A stretch of DNA of 64,000 nt from Microbulbifer agarilyticus (GCF_001999945.1 NZ_CP019650.1:3339001-3403000); one strand, 5' to 3'; shown: positions 37,244 to 46,439, counted from the first letter of the stretch. The notes: generated from the sequence alone by a model not told the origin. A program made the numbers and translations.

Positions 37244-37714
37244 TTATACAGCAAAATCGCCGGTACGACTCGCTAGATAGCCCTGATAGTCAGGTACTTC
37301 TCGGGCGAAACTTTGCGACATCAGGGCCGAATGAATCATCATATCCGCACTGCTCGCATTACATGCCACCGGGATATTCCATACCGCCGCGATACGCAGC
37401 AGTGCCTTCACATCCGGGTCGTGGGGCATGGGCTCAAAGGGGTCCCAGAAGAAGATCAGGATATCTACATCGCCCTGGCAGATCTTCGCGCCCAGCTGCT
37501 GATCGCCGCCCATAGGGCCGCTAAACAGCTTTTCCACCTGCATTCCCGTAGAAGCCTCAATCTGGGTGCCAGTGGTCCCGGTACCGAGCAACTGATGCTG
37601 TTCGAGAATGGCACGGTGCTGTTTGCACCAGTCAATAAGCCCCTGCTTCCGGTTATCGTGCGCTACCAGCGCGATGCGCTTTTGTGCGGCAATCGGCTTG
37701 TCGATCGTATTCAT
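37244..37714 (-). CDS. mgsA: Methylglyoxal synthase
   Basis: 156-residue enzyme converting dihydroxyacetone phosphate to methylglyoxal and phosphate, a bypass relieving sugar-phosphate stress. Phosphate-binding and catalytic segments are all present: IALVAHDNRKQGL near 14, TGTTG near 45, SGPMGGDQQLGAKI near 66 with the catalytic Asp, FFWDPFEPMPHDPDVKALLR near 90, and NIPVACNASSADMMI near 113. The length matches Escherichia coli MgsA. Confidence 0.95.
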   Translation of the reverse strand: MNTIDKPIAAQKRIALVAHDNRKQGLIDWCKQHRAILEQHQLLGTGTTGTQIEASTGMQVEKLFSGPMGGDQQLGAKICQGDVDILIFFWDPFEPMPHDPDVKALLRIAAVWNIPVACNASSADMMIHSALMSQSFAREVPDYQGYLASRTGDFAV

Positions 37715-37934
37715 GTGACCTCCAGCTAGAATCGGGTCAGTTTTATCTGTCGCCAGTCACTCTCAACCGCTCTTGAATCGAGAGACATAAATAGACGGCA
37801 ACATTGCGAAATTGTTCGCGTGGCAGAATTATGCAAAATTCCACGCCCGGCATCTATTGCCCTGTTATCTCTTAATGCGCCCCTAAACCTGACTCCGCGT
37901 CCCCCTTACCGGCTCCGCGCATCGACAAAGCCGC

Positions 37935-38005
37935 AATGTCACGCTCTAGTTCTAAATGTCACACTCTAAAGGCGGCGCCCTCACGCCGAGAAGCCTATGT
38001 ATAAT
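37935..38005 (+). promoter_or_regulatory. Direct repeats and -10 element before the 143-residue gene
   Basis: In the 340-bp interval after mgsA, AATGTCACGCTCTA (37935) and AATGTCACACTCTA (37955) repeat at an exact 20-bp period, so a protein could bind both on one face of the helix. A perfect TATAAT follows at 38000 with no -35 consensus, which fits an activator-dependent promoter centred about 50 bp before the likely transcript start. Confidence 0.5.
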
Positions 38006-38054
38006 CCACGGTCGATGTACCCAATAGCGGGCAAGTTTTCCTAAAGGAGTATGT

Positions 38055-38486
38055 ATGAGCGTCGGCGCATGGGAACCAGCCAAGCAGGCCTCCAATGATC
38101 AATCCCGAGAAAAAATCGACCCCACTCTGCTAACGCAGATACTGGAATTAATGGAAGACTCTTCCGATCAGGCCTCCTCGCACACCCAGGCGAGCACCGA
38201 ATTAGCCGAACTTCCGGAAACATTGCGTTCGGCAAGCTGGCTCGCAGGATTACCCGCGGCCCAGTGGCTGGAAGAAGCCGCAAACTGGTCGCCGGAACAA
38301 TTGTGGGATTTGATCCGCTTTTTCACACTGGCGGAAAGGCAACTGGATTGGCAAGGTGGCGCTGAATCTCCGGTGATCCCGCTGGCAAAATCCCTTCGCC
38401 GGCGCAAAACCCTCCTCAGCCGCGAGCAACTTTTGTGGATTCGCGGCAACTCTGACAATCGCTACCTGCCCTACGGCCCACTCTAA
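38055..38486 (+). CDS. Conserved hypothetical protein, 143 residues
   Basis: Soluble protein without signal peptide or membrane helix. AAAGGAG sits 7 bp before ATG. The first 65 residues are polar; the second half has aromatic-rich helices (WLAGLPAAQWLEEAANWSPE, LWDLIRFFTLAERQL) and ends IRGNSDNRYLPYGPL. I recall this C-terminal NSDNRFLPYG-like ending from uncharacterised Pseudomonas and Marinobacter proteins, but no function. It is a single-gene unit bounded by its own promoter and terminator. Confidence 0.82.
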   Translation: MSVGAWEPAKQASNDQSREKIDPTLLTQILELMEDSSDQASSHTQASTELAELPETLRSASWLAGLPAAQWLEEAANWSPEQLWDLIRFFTLAERQLDWQGGAESPVIPLAKSLRRRKTLLSREQLLWIRGNSDNRYLPYGPL

Positions 38487-38569
38487 CCAGCGGCAAGGGA
38501 TCAAGTGGGCCAACAGGGCCCACCACCAAGCGCAATCGGTCGCTCAATTTATATAAGCCACACATTTAA

Positions 38570-38600
38570 AAAGGCGTATCGCACACCGCGATACGCCTTT
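38570..38600. terminator. Hairpin terminator between convergent genes
   Basis: Perfect 13-bp arms AAAGGCGTATCGC and complement around ACACC, between the hypothetical gene and the redoxin gene on the opposite strand. The T-tract is short. Confidence 0.7.
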
Positions 38601-38635
38601 CAAGTACCTGAGACTGATTGCCTTCTCTTACGCAC

Positions 38636-39490
38636 TCAATCCACAAGCCGAAACCACTGCGCGCGCAACAAATCCGCGCGCGCTGGCGTGCGGTAGTTGA
38701 CTGTCAGCTCCCGCCACAGGATTACGCCCTCACTATCTACAAGCCAGGCACTGGGCCGCGCCGCCGCGGTGTGCCACGGGTACATCAACAACGGCGCTCC
38801 TTGCCACGCGACGAATAAGGAGCAATTCTTTGCGGATTCATCCAATTGGCGCACGGAAAGCTCAGTTGTTGCTGAACCTCCCAGCTGGGTAAAAGTTTTG
38901 CCCCAAGAAGACGTTGGCTGCGCACTAAATAGCAGTATTCCAATGTTTCTCTTTTGCAACTCGGGCAGAAGATGTTCGAAGCCTGCTAACTGACCCCGGC
39001 TATCGGCACAAAAGCTCCCCCGCAGAAACACCACGAAGACCCCATCCAGCTCCCGTTCGCGACAAAAGTCCGAGATATCGCAGCTTTCCCCTGTTTGCTC
39101 CTCCAGATCAGGGAAACGTTGATTAACGCCGGGTAATGCAGGATGAGAAACCGAACTGAAGTGGTAAAGATAAAGTAAAACGATAAAAAGATTCGTAATT
39201 ACCAGGTAAATGGGTAAACCACGCTGCCCATCTGCCAATAGCGCAACCGCAAGACCGATTAACACACCGAGAAATGCATTGGATTCTCGAATATCACCGT
39301 GAAATTTCTGTGGATACAAATAACGTAGCCCAATCCACACCGGCAGGGCCAACGCATTCAAAATTACGCCCGCCCAGGCGAGTTTTTCAGACGGCGCAGC
39401 ATTGCCAATTAATGGAAAAAAAGCACCGACTCCACACGCCAATAGCCAGCTAAAGGCAAAAAAAGTAAAAAAAACCTTAAATTTATTCAT
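38636..39490 (-). CDS. Membrane-anchored redoxin-like protein
   Basis: 284 residues. The first 125 form four membrane helices (FFTFFAFSWLLACGVGAFF, then ILNALALPVWIGLRYLY and others). The rest is an AhpC/TSA-type thioredoxin-fold domain with VVFLRGSFCADSRGQLAGFE near 165, the position where peroxiredoxins have their peroxidatic Cys. Only one cysteine occurs at that place, with no CxxC partner. Further landmarks are IGILLFSAQPTSS and PSAWLVDSEGVILWRELTVN. It is probably a peroxide or thiol sensor/reductase of the inner membrane; the domain side is uncertain. Confidence 0.7.
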   Translation of the reverse strand: MNKFKVFFTFFAFSWLLACGVGAFFPLIGNAAPSEKLAWAGVILNALALPVWIGLRYLYPQKFHGDIRESNAFLGVLIGLAVALLADGQRGLPIYLVITNLFIVLLYLYHFSSVSHPALPGVNQRFPDLEEQTGESCDISDFCRERELDGVFVVFLRGSFCADSRGQLAGFEHLLPELQKRNIGILLFSAQPTSSWGKTFTQLGGSATTELSVRQLDESAKNCSLFVAWQGAPLLMYPWHTAAARPSAWLVDSEGVILWRELTVNYRTPARADLLRAQWFRLVD

Positions 39491-39613
39491 TACAGAGTAA
39501 AAACGCCCCTAAAACACTTGCAATCAAGTATATAAATAAGCTGCAATTAGCGCGATGAATTCCACTCATCCAAAATAACACCTAAATACCAAATTTAGAT
39601 ACAGGGATATTTT

Positions 39614-40537
39614 ATGGCCGGACGTAAAAAATCCACCGCGCGCGTGAGCGCCGTGGCAAAGCTGGAGGCGGAACTCGCTTCTTTGAAATCTCAGCTGGAA
39701 AAGGCGCGTAGCAGCCAAGAAGCTGGTGCAAAGAAAGAAGCCGATAAAGCTGGCAAAGAAGCTGACAAAGCTGCCAAAAAAGCACAAGCTGCCGCCGCTA
39801 AGGTTAAAGCAGCCCGTGCCAAGAAGAAATCTGCTGCTCAGCAGAAGCAAGTAAAAGCTGCCGTAGCTGCTGCTGCAACTGCCAAGAAAGCCGCTGTAGC
39901 TGCCAAAGCTGCTTCTGCCGTAGCGAAAGCGAAGCTGGCTACCATCGTTGCTGAAAACAAGCTGGTAACCAAAATCGCCAAGGCTGTAGCCAAAGAAGAA
40001 ACAGCCATCACCAAGAAGCTGGCTGCCGCTGAGAAGAAAGCCGCCGCTGCCGCTGCCAAAAAAGCTGCTGCTGCTGCCAAGAAGAAAGCTGCCGCTGACA
40101 AGAAGAAAGCCGCTGCCGCCGCCAAGAAAGCTGCTGCTGCTGCCAAGAAGAAAGCCGCTGCTGACAAGAAGAAAGCCGCAGCTGCTGCCAAGAAGAAAGC
40201 TGCTGCTGACAAGAAGAAAGCCGCCGCTGCCAAGAAGAAGGCCGCTGCTGCTGCCAAGAAGCAAGCTGCTGCTGACAAGAAGAAGGCTGCCGCTGCTAAG
40301 AAGAAAGCTGCCGCTGCTGCCAAAAAAGCCGCTGCTAAAGCAAAAGCCAAGACCAAGACCAAGACCAAGACCAAGGCTACTGCCAAGAAGAAGCCAGGCC
40401 GTCCAGCCAAGAAAGCTGCAGCTAAGAAGCCCGCAGCCAAGAAAGCAGGCCGCCCAGCCAAGAAAGCTGCAGCTAAGAAGACTGCCGCCAAGAAGGCTCC
40501 GGCTCGCCGCGGTCGTCCGCCGAAAGCCAAGTCTTAA
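39614..40537 (+). CDS. AlgP/histone-H1-like Lys/Ala-rich protein
   Basis: 307-residue, very basic protein, probably nucleoid-associated. The first 60 residues are a coiled coil (VAKLEAELASLKSQLEKARS). About 100-255 is a run of KKKAAADKKKAAAAAKK-type repeats. The tail has AT-hook-like KPGRPAKK and GRPAKK elements and ends RRGRPPKAKS. I compare it to AlgP/AlgR3 of Pseudomonas, a histone-H1-like regulator of alginate genes, by composition and AT-hook tail rather than by a conserved domain. The repeats likely vary in number between strains. It lies between two minus-strand genes and ends at an exceptional palindrome. Confidence 0.8.
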   Translation: MAGRKKSTARVSAVAKLEAELASLKSQLEKARSSQEAGAKKEADKAGKEADKAAKKAQAAAAKVKAARAKKKSAAQQKQVKAAVAAAATAKKAAVAAKAASAVAKAKLATIVAENKLVTKIAKAVAKEETAITKKLAAAEKKAAAAAAKKAAAAAKKKAAADKKKAAAAAKKAAAAAKKKAAADKKKAAAAAKKKAAADKKKAAAAKKKAAAAAKKQAAADKKKAAAAKKKAAAAAKKAAAKAKAKTKTKTKTKATAKKKPGRPAKKAAAKKPAAKKAGRPAKKAAAKKTAAKKAPARRGRPPKAKS

Positions 40538-40542
40538 TCGAC

Positions 40543-40604
40543 ACTTTCTGGCAGACATAAAAAAACCCCGGCTCGCCGGGGTTTTTTTATGTCTGCCAGA
40601 AAGT
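40543..40604. terminator. Perfect 62-bp palindrome acting as bidirectional terminator
   Basis: 30-bp arms at 40543-40572 and 40575-40604 are exact reverse complements around a two-base TC centre. The core AAAAAAACCCCGGC pairs with GCCGGGGTTTTTTT, a normal terminator, but symmetry continues 16 bp outwards through ACTTTCTGGCAGACAT. It ends both the AlgP-like gene and, on the other strand, the RND permease gene. Confidence 0.95.
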
Positions 40605-40646
40605 TATCGATGGCGGGTATTCATCCGCTCCGCCCGCCGTCTTCCA

Positions 40647-43600
40647 TCAACTGCGTAAACGGCGCTTGGCCAACAGTCCAGCGGGCAGAGCCCCTTTCAC
40701 CAGGTCACGCAGTGCCGAAGGTAGCGCAAGCATCACTGGCGTCACGATCAGCGTGAGCAGGGTGGAAAAACTGAGCCCGTACACGATTGCACTGGCCAGC
40801 TTCACCCAGAAAGACGCAATCACGCCATTCACGACAATATCACGCCCAACCATATCCACGCTCACCCCCAGTGCCAGGGGCAGCAAGCCGAGTATTGTGG
40901 TGGCAGTAGTAAGGAACACCGGCCGCAGGCGCTGCGCGGCAGCCTTAACCGCTGCAGCACCAGCACTCAGTTCCGGGTCTGCCTTGCGTACAAAGTTATA
41001 GGTATCAATCAATACAATATTGTTGTTCACCACAATCCCAGCGAGGGCCACAATACCCACTCCGGTCATAATGACACTGAGGGTCGACTGAGTAAGGGTA
41101 AGCCCAAGCAACACACCGGCAGTGGACATAATCACCGAAGACAGAATCAATGCAGACTGATAGAAGCTATTGAACTGGGTGACAAGCAGGATAAACATCA
41201 GGAACAGAGACAAAGAGAAGGCGACCTGTAAAAACACCAGAGTCTCGCTGGTTTCTTCATCTGCGCCCCGGTAGAGCAACTCTACATTGCCATCGATCGG
41301 GTGCTGCTTCAGCCACTGGCGTATCTCGCGTACCTTGTCGTCCGCCAACACACCATCCTCAACATCAGCCTTGATCTGCATACGGGTAATGCCATCAATA
41401 CGCTCAATTTTATCCACTCTGGGCCCGGCCACAGTGGACACAAAGCTGCTGACCGGTACCGCACCGCCCGGGGTGTTTACCTTGAGCTCGTCCAGCGCGG
41501 TAATGCCGCGAGCGTAATCCGGATAGCGGATACGAATATCTACTTCCTCATCGGAATCATCCGGGCGGTATTCCGCCATCAACACACCGTTGGTCACCAG
41601 CTGCACCGCGCGCCCGACGCCAGTAAGATCCGCCCCGTAGAGTGCAGCCTTTGATCGGTCGACCTTAACTTCCCACTCAATGCCTGGCAGCGGAGCCGTA
41701 TTCACAACATCTCGCAGCCCATCAAACTCATTCTCCAGCGCCCGATGCAGTCGCCAGGTTTCTGCCAGCAGGCTGTCGTAATCGCGGCTGCGTAATTCAA
41801 GCACAATGGCCTTACCCACAGGCGGACCACCTTCAAACGCCTTGGCACTGGTCTTAATACCCGCAAAGCCTCCTGTGCGCTGACGAATATCAGCAAAGAT
41901 ATCCCGGCTTTTACGATCCCGCAGATCCGTCGGCTGTAACTCAACCAGTAGATTGGCAATTTGGTCGGGCGACCTGTCTTGATTGCCGGAAATACCACCC
42001 GATCCAATCGAGGTATACACCACACGTACCTCGGGTACCTGCATCACCGCAGTTTCTACTTGAGTTACCAGTGCGCGCTTTTCCTCCAACGACAGGTTTC
42101 CCAGCGCTCGCACTTCAACGTTGCCGTATTGCTCCTCGGTTTCGGTGAAATACTCCATTCCCGGATTAAAGGCATTAAAAGCAATAAAGATACCCACCAG
42201 CACCGCAATGGTGCCGCCAAAAGATATCAGCGGATAGCGCACAACGGATGTCAGCATGCGGGCATAAAAGCCAGTGATTCCCCCTAAAGCGCTCGGATCG
42301 CCATGCTCCAGTTGCTTGAGATGCTGCTGTGAAGCCAGATCAACGCGGCCCTTGCCAAATACCGACCCCACTACGGGGGCAAAGAACAGCGCGTAAACCA
42401 ATGACCCCGCCAGTACGGAAAACACGGTTACCGGTAAAAAGCGCATAAAATCGCCAACCACACCGGGCCAAAAGATAATTGGGAGGAAAGCGGCCAGGGT
42501 GGTCCCCGTTGACGCGACAACCGGCCAGAACATTCGGCGCACAGCAATTGAGTAGGCCGCGCGTGCAGATAGACCTTCAGCCATCTTGCGGTCGGCAAAT
42601 TCAGTGATCACGATTGAGCCATCGATCAGCATACCGAGGGCCAACAACATGCCGAACATGACCATGAAGTTGAACGAATAACCCAGGTACCAAGTAATGA
42701 TGAAGCCGAACAGTAATGAGAAGGGAATCCCCAGGCCCACAAGTAGCCCGGAGCGGAAACCAAGCGCGGACACGACAATGATCATCACCAGCAACATTGC
42801 GGTGAGGATATTGCCCTCCATTTCGCTCACCATGTCCCTCGCCCAATTAGACTGGTCAAATACAAAGTCGACCTTTACCCCGCGAGGTAAATACTCTCGT
42901 TCGGCATTTACCACCTCCCGGACTTTGTCTGCCAGGTCCACAGAGCTGGCGCCGGTGCGTTTTTCCACATTGACCGACAGGCCCTGTTGCCCGTTCACAC
43001 TGGTATAACTCGTGGCGTCCTTAAAGGTCCGCCTGATATCGGTGACCTGACCAAGGGTCACAACACCATCATCCGACTGCTTGAGTGGAATCTGGTATAC
43101 GTCACTGGCCGATTCGATTAACCCGGGAACCTTTACCGAGAAGCGCCCCTTGCTGACATCCATCTCACCAGCCGGGATCAGCAAATTATTCCCGAGCACA
43201 GCATTAATGAGTTCACCACTGGTTATTTGGTAATGCTCAAGCCGCACTGGGTCAATGATGGCTTCGACGACCTCCTCGCGACTACCACTGATGTCTGCAC
43301 TCAGTACTTCGCTAACATTTTCAATTCTGCGTTTCAGCAGTTGCGCGCTGCGTAGCAGTTCGCGCTCACTGGCTCCCTCACTGGCCAGGGTTACCACTAT
43401 CGTCGGGAATGGCTGAGCCGATGCCTCCTCCACTACCGGCTCGTCCGCATCACGCGGTAACTCTGCCTTGGCACGATCAACCGCATTGCGCACATCATCG
43501 ACCGCAATATCAATATCGATCGCAGAGTCAAACTCTATGACCAGGTATACCAGTGACTCCCGCGCATTGGCGACAACTTGCTCTACGCCCTCCAGCGAGC

Positions 43601-43814
43601 GAATTTCCTGCTCCAGCGGGCGAATCAGCAAGCGCACCCCATCTTCCGGAGAAATTCCTTCGTGCCGCACCTGCACAATCACGATCGGCGGGTTAACTTC
43701 CGGGCTGGACTCCACCGTCATGGCACCGCGCGCGGCGATCCCCATGATGACGATGAGCAGCATCAGACTTATGCTGCTGCGGAAGCGATCAATAGCGCCG
43801 TCCAAGAGTTTCAT
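40647..43814 (-). CDS. RND-family efflux permease
   Basis: 1055-residue inner-membrane pump subunit of the resistance-nodulation-division superfamily, driven by proton flow and probably exporting drugs or lipophilic compounds. Twelve helices and two large periplasmic loops are expected and the length fits. The proton-relay helix 4 reads LALGMLIDGSIVITEFADR: the first Asp of the usual DD pair is kept and the second is Gly, as in some non-AcrB lineages. Other landmarks: FDQSNWARDMVSEMEGN and VNNNIVLIDTYNFVRK. The start overlaps the adaptor stop as TAATG, so the pair is co-translated. No outer-membrane TolC gene is adjacent. Confidence 0.93.
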   Translation of the reverse strand: MKLLDGAIDRFRSSISLMLLIVIMGIAARGAMTVESSPEVNPPIVIVQVRHEGISPEDGVRLLIRPLEQEIRSLEGVEQVVANARESLVYLVIEFDSAIDIDIAVDDVRNAVDRAKAELPRDADEPVVEEASAQPFPTIVVTLASEGASERELLRSAQLLKRRIENVSEVLSADISGSREEVVEAIIDPVRLEHYQITSGELINAVLGNNLLIPAGEMDVSKGRFSVKVPGLIESASDVYQIPLKQSDDGVVTLGQVTDIRRTFKDATSYTSVNGQQGLSVNVEKRTGASSVDLADKVREVVNAEREYLPRGVKVDFVFDQSNWARDMVSEMEGNILTAMLLVMIIVVSALGFRSGLLVGLGIPFSLLFGFIITWYLGYSFNFMVMFGMLLALGMLIDGSIVITEFADRKMAEGLSARAAYSIAVRRMFWPVVASTGTTLAAFLPIIFWPGVVGDFMRFLPVTVFSVLAGSLVYALFFAPVVGSVFGKGRVDLASQQHLKQLEHGDPSALGGITGFYARMLTSVVRYPLISFGGTIAVLVGIFIAFNAFNPGMEYFTETEEQYGNVEVRALGNLSLEEKRALVTQVETAVMQVPEVRVVYTSIGSGGISGNQDRSPDQIANLLVELQPTDLRDRKSRDIFADIRQRTGGFAGIKTSAKAFEGGPPVGKAIVLELRSRDYDSLLAETWRLHRALENEFDGLRDVVNTAPLPGIEWEVKVDRSKAALYGADLTGVGRAVQLVTNGVLMAEYRPDDSDEEVDIRIRYPDYARGITALDELKVNTPGGAVPVSSFVSTVAGPRVDKIERIDGITRMQIKADVEDGVLADDKVREIRQWLKQHPIDGNVELLYRGADEETSETLVFLQVAFSLSLFLMFILLVTQFNSFYQSALILSSVIMSTAGVLLGLTLTQSTLSVIMTGVGIVALAGIVVNNNIVLIDTYNFVRKADPELSAGAAAVKAAAQRLRPVFLTTATTILGLLPLALGVSVDMVGRDIVVNGVIASFWVKLASAIVYGLSFSTLLTLIVTPVMLALPSALRDLVKGALPAGLLAKRRLRS

Positions 43815-45010
43815 TAGAGTGACTCCCCGGAAGCCTGTGCAGCCTGTTTCACAGAAACCGGTTCACGTTCTGGTTCGACGGCAGTAAAAGGGGCCGGTAA
43901 ATCACCACCAGTCTCTTCCAACTCTACTTCGACCTGCTCACCGACGCTGACATATTCCTGCCCCACAGTTACCAGCAAGGTGCGCGGCGACAATCCGGTA
44001 ATCCACACACCATCACTTTCATCACTGACCAGCTGGACACTGCGTAATACAACGCGCTGGTCCTCGTCGAGGATCTTCACCGCAAGCAGGCCGGCGTCAT
44101 TCAAAGTTAACAGGGAAGAATTAATCCTGTGGGCCATGACCTCGCCCGTCGGCAACGCCATTCGCGCACTGATGCCGCTGCGCAAAGCCCCGTCGTCATT
44201 CGCCACCGCCACTTCTACGCGGTAGGCGCGTGTCACAGCGTGCGCTTGCTGGCTCACGTAGCGCAGCTGACCATTGATAATCTGGCCATTCTGCATTTGC
44301 GCGCTGGCGGGCGCCCCCAATTGCAGGCTACCCACCCTGGTTTCGGAAACTTCTCCCACAATGAGCATGGGATTCAGGTCAAGAATGGTTGCGCACTCCT
44401 CGCCGCGGCGAACAAAATCCCCCAGCTCCACCGCCCGGCTGTTGACAACACCGTCAAAGGGCGCGCGAATCTTCAGGTTTTGCACATCCAGCTGTGCCCG
44501 TTTCAGGTCTGCGCGAGCGTTGGCGAGAGCAACTTCTTGCTGGGCCATTTGCGTGCCCGACTGAAGGCCGCGCCCCTTGAGCTTTTGCGCGCCCGCAAAA
44601 TCCAGCTCAGCTTTCTTTAATGATGCGCGTGCGCGCGTCAACTTTTCCGGGCGATCTTCCGCGGCAATCTCACAAATCACGTCACCCTTGGCTACATACT
44701 GCCCTTCATCGACCGGAAGCCCCGCGACCGCGCCGTCGAGCTCCGCTCTCAGCTGCACACTCCGGTTGGCCTCGCTTCGACTATTGACAACTACTCGGGT
44801 GGTATACGGCTGGGCCTCTATATAGCGCCCGCTGATTTTCATGCGCTCTGTCGGAATCGCAGATGCGCTCTTCGCGACCTCCGCTTCAAGCAGCGCTTGC
44901 TTCCCATCCTTGAGTAATACGCCGCTCAACAGCCACAGCGCAGCCAGGGCACCCACAATGGTTGCCATGCGATAGTTACGTTGCCGCCAGAGGCCCAACA
45001 GAAAGTTCAT
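43814..45010 (-). CDS. RND periplasmic adaptor (membrane fusion protein)
   Basis: 398-residue adaptor with an N-terminal membrane anchor (MATIVGALAALWLLSGVLL), a lipoyl/barrel-sandwich domain split around a coiled-coil hairpin (ELDGAVAGLPVDEGQYVAKGD near 90 and IRAPFDGVVNSRAVELGDFV near 200), and a beta-barrel domain. It links the permease to an outer-membrane channel. The C-terminal 40 residues are Glu/Pro-rich and may be disordered. It is the first gene of the operon and is preceded by a candidate regulated promoter. Confidence 0.92.
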   Translation of the reverse strand: MNFLLGLWRQRNYRMATIVGALAALWLLSGVLLKDGKQALLEAEVAKSASAIPTERMKISGRYIEAQPYTTRVVVNSRSEANRSVQLRAELDGAVAGLPVDEGQYVAKGDVICEIAAEDRPEKLTRARASLKKAELDFAGAQKLKGRGLQSGTQMAQQEVALANARADLKRAQLDVQNLKIRAPFDGVVNSRAVELGDFVRRGEECATILDLNPMLIVGEVSETRVGSLQLGAPASAQMQNGQIINGQLRYVSQQAHAVTRAYRVEVAVANDDGALRSGISARMALPTGEVMAHRINSSLLTLNDAGLLAVKILDEDQRVVLRSVQLVSDESDGVWITGLSPRTLLVTVGQEYVSVGEQVEVELEETGGDLPAPFTAVEPEREPVSVKQAAQASGESL

Positions 45011-45136
45011 AACTGCATTCCTGTCTGCAATTTAAGTTTGATAGGAGATTTTATGCACAATTCTTGATCGAAACAGCGCCCAAGACTGCCGTATTACGAA
45101 ATCCGCAGGGAATTTTAGAGGGACGAATAGCCTTCT

Positions 45137-45165
45137 GTACCTGAGAATGGTCAAGTCACAGGTAC
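45137..45165 (-). promoter_or_regulatory. Candidate regulated promoter of the RND operon
   Basis: Inverted repeat GTACCTG/CAGGTAC (15-bp spacer) in the 306-bp interval before the adaptor gene. On the minus strand it encloses TTGACC, which is 17 bp from GCTATT, a plausible -35/-10 pair. A regulator binding the dyad would control access to the promoter. The rest of the interval shows nothing else. Confidence 0.4.
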
Positions 45166-45316
45166 TTTTCACAGTTACTTTCAGATCTGATTAGATTTCG
45201 GACTGGCCTCGGAGACGGCCTCCAGCGGTCCCACGCACAAATCCAACAATGGTCATTGTACGCGGGAAAACGAGAAAGGGTTCACCTTCTCTATTATGAA
45301 AGGTGCGGATATGTGG

Positions 45317-46018
45317 TCAGGAGAGTATGGATTCGAGGAAGTCGGACATATCCGACTCTTCTGCGACGAGCTGGCCGCTGCCGAACTCGGCATTCCAATC
45401 CAGCAGGATGCGAGCCAGATCTCGCGCCTGGTCCGCAAGCGCCACCAACTCTTCTTTGCAATTTTTCGGGCCAGTGTAGAGTTTCAGGCGACGGTGACTA
45501 TTGGCCAGCTCGTGGGTCGGATATTTAGAACGGTAGACCTCAAGCTTCCAGCGCAACGAATGCACCATATTGCGATAGAACACCAGCTTGGTGGGCAGCT
45601 GTAGTAGCGAAAAGTCCTCAAGGTCACCAAACAGGGTGCAATCTACCGCGAGAACCTGAATTTCCTGGCCGACCGGCGCCCCCACAATGGTCGCGCTACG
45701 GGGCTCCGCCAGCAGCATCGACAGGTCACCAAACACTTCGCCGGGGCGAATCTCCGCAAGCGGGCGATCGCCGCTGGAAGCCGCCGCATCGTCCACGTGT
45801 ACCTGCAACTCCCCGCGCACCAGGAAATACACCCACTGGTCTACGTCACCACTGTGCAGCAGCGCCTCTCCTGGGTTTAGTGAAACCAAACGTGAGCGCT
45901 TCAGTAATACGTCGTATTGCCACTCACTGGTGGCACGAATATCACGAAAGAGGTGAATGACATTTAACAGACGGTCCACCGCATCGCGGGGAAAGTCACT
46001 TAGCGCTTTGTAATCCAT
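45317..46018 (-). CDS. Cyclic-nucleotide-binding domain protein without HTH
   Basis: 233 residues. The first 35 are helical, then a CRP-type beta-roll at about 45-135 (LNPGEALLHSGDVDQWVYFLVRGELQ in two parts: LNPGEALLHSGDVDQWVY and FLVRGELQVHVDD), with the phosphate-binding cassette region IRPGEVFGDLSMLLAEPRSA. The Glu-Arg pattern expected for cyclic nucleotide contact (FGDLSMLLAEPRSA) is only partly standard. The C-terminal 90 residues are helical with no helix-turn-helix, so it is a signalling adaptor rather than a CRP-like transcription factor. It is divergent from the TonB-fusion gene. Confidence 0.82.
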   Translation of the reverse strand: MDYKALSDFPRDAVDRLLNVIHLFRDIRATSEWQYDVLLKRSRLVSLNPGEALLHSGDVDQWVYFLVRGELQVHVDDAAASSGDRPLAEIRPGEVFGDLSMLLAEPRSATIVGAPVGQEIQVLAVDCTLFGDLEDFSLLQLPTKLVFYRNMVHSLRWKLEVYRSKYPTHELANSHRRLKLYTGPKNCKEELVALADQARDLARILLDWNAEFGSGQLVAEESDMSDFLESILS

Positions 46019-46439
46019 GGAAATCTTGAATATTGCGTCGTGTTACCAGCTGCTGGAGCCAATCTCACAGCAGTTTGGCGGTGCACCTTGTTAGTACATA
46101 TCCACATGCACAATGCACCACCAGAACACGCATTCTAGGTGCAAACAAAGCTGTGTCTTCCCCCTGCCACGGGGAAATTAAAAAAACGAGACATTTTACC
46201 CACTTCAGGGTTGAACTCCATTGCAGTTACAGTAGAGTTGAGTGGACCCTGGAAGAAAATCAAGGTAGTTGCGCGGCGGCTTGCCCACCTAAAAAACACC
46301 AGAATTTCCGGGGACGTACCTTTCGGGGGGAAGGTGCGAAAGAAGTAATGAGCATTCCTTGGGGTACATGGACGGGAGCTCAGCGCTTTTCTGCCGGTTT
46401 CTGCCCATCCGGCCACAAGCCAAAATAGATACCATTAAA
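46019..46439. other. Divergent intergenic interval, no gene seen
   Basis: 421 bp between the cyclic-nucleotide-binding gene and the TonB-fusion gene. Short frames on both strands lack ribosome sites and look like chance. A CCCC-TGCCA-GGGG mini-hairpin lies at about 46160. I recognise no promoter. Confidence 0.5.

Noticed and set aside
40080..40330. Repeated blocks in the AlgP-like gene that could be mistaken for a CRISPR array or tandem repeat.
   Set aside because: They stay in frame and encode AAAKK-type protein repeats with no unique spacers.
39838..40530. Long minus-strand frames rich in Ala, Phe and Leu across the AlgP-like gene.
   Set aside because: They mirror the Lys/Ala-rich codons of the plus-strand gene and have no start signal.
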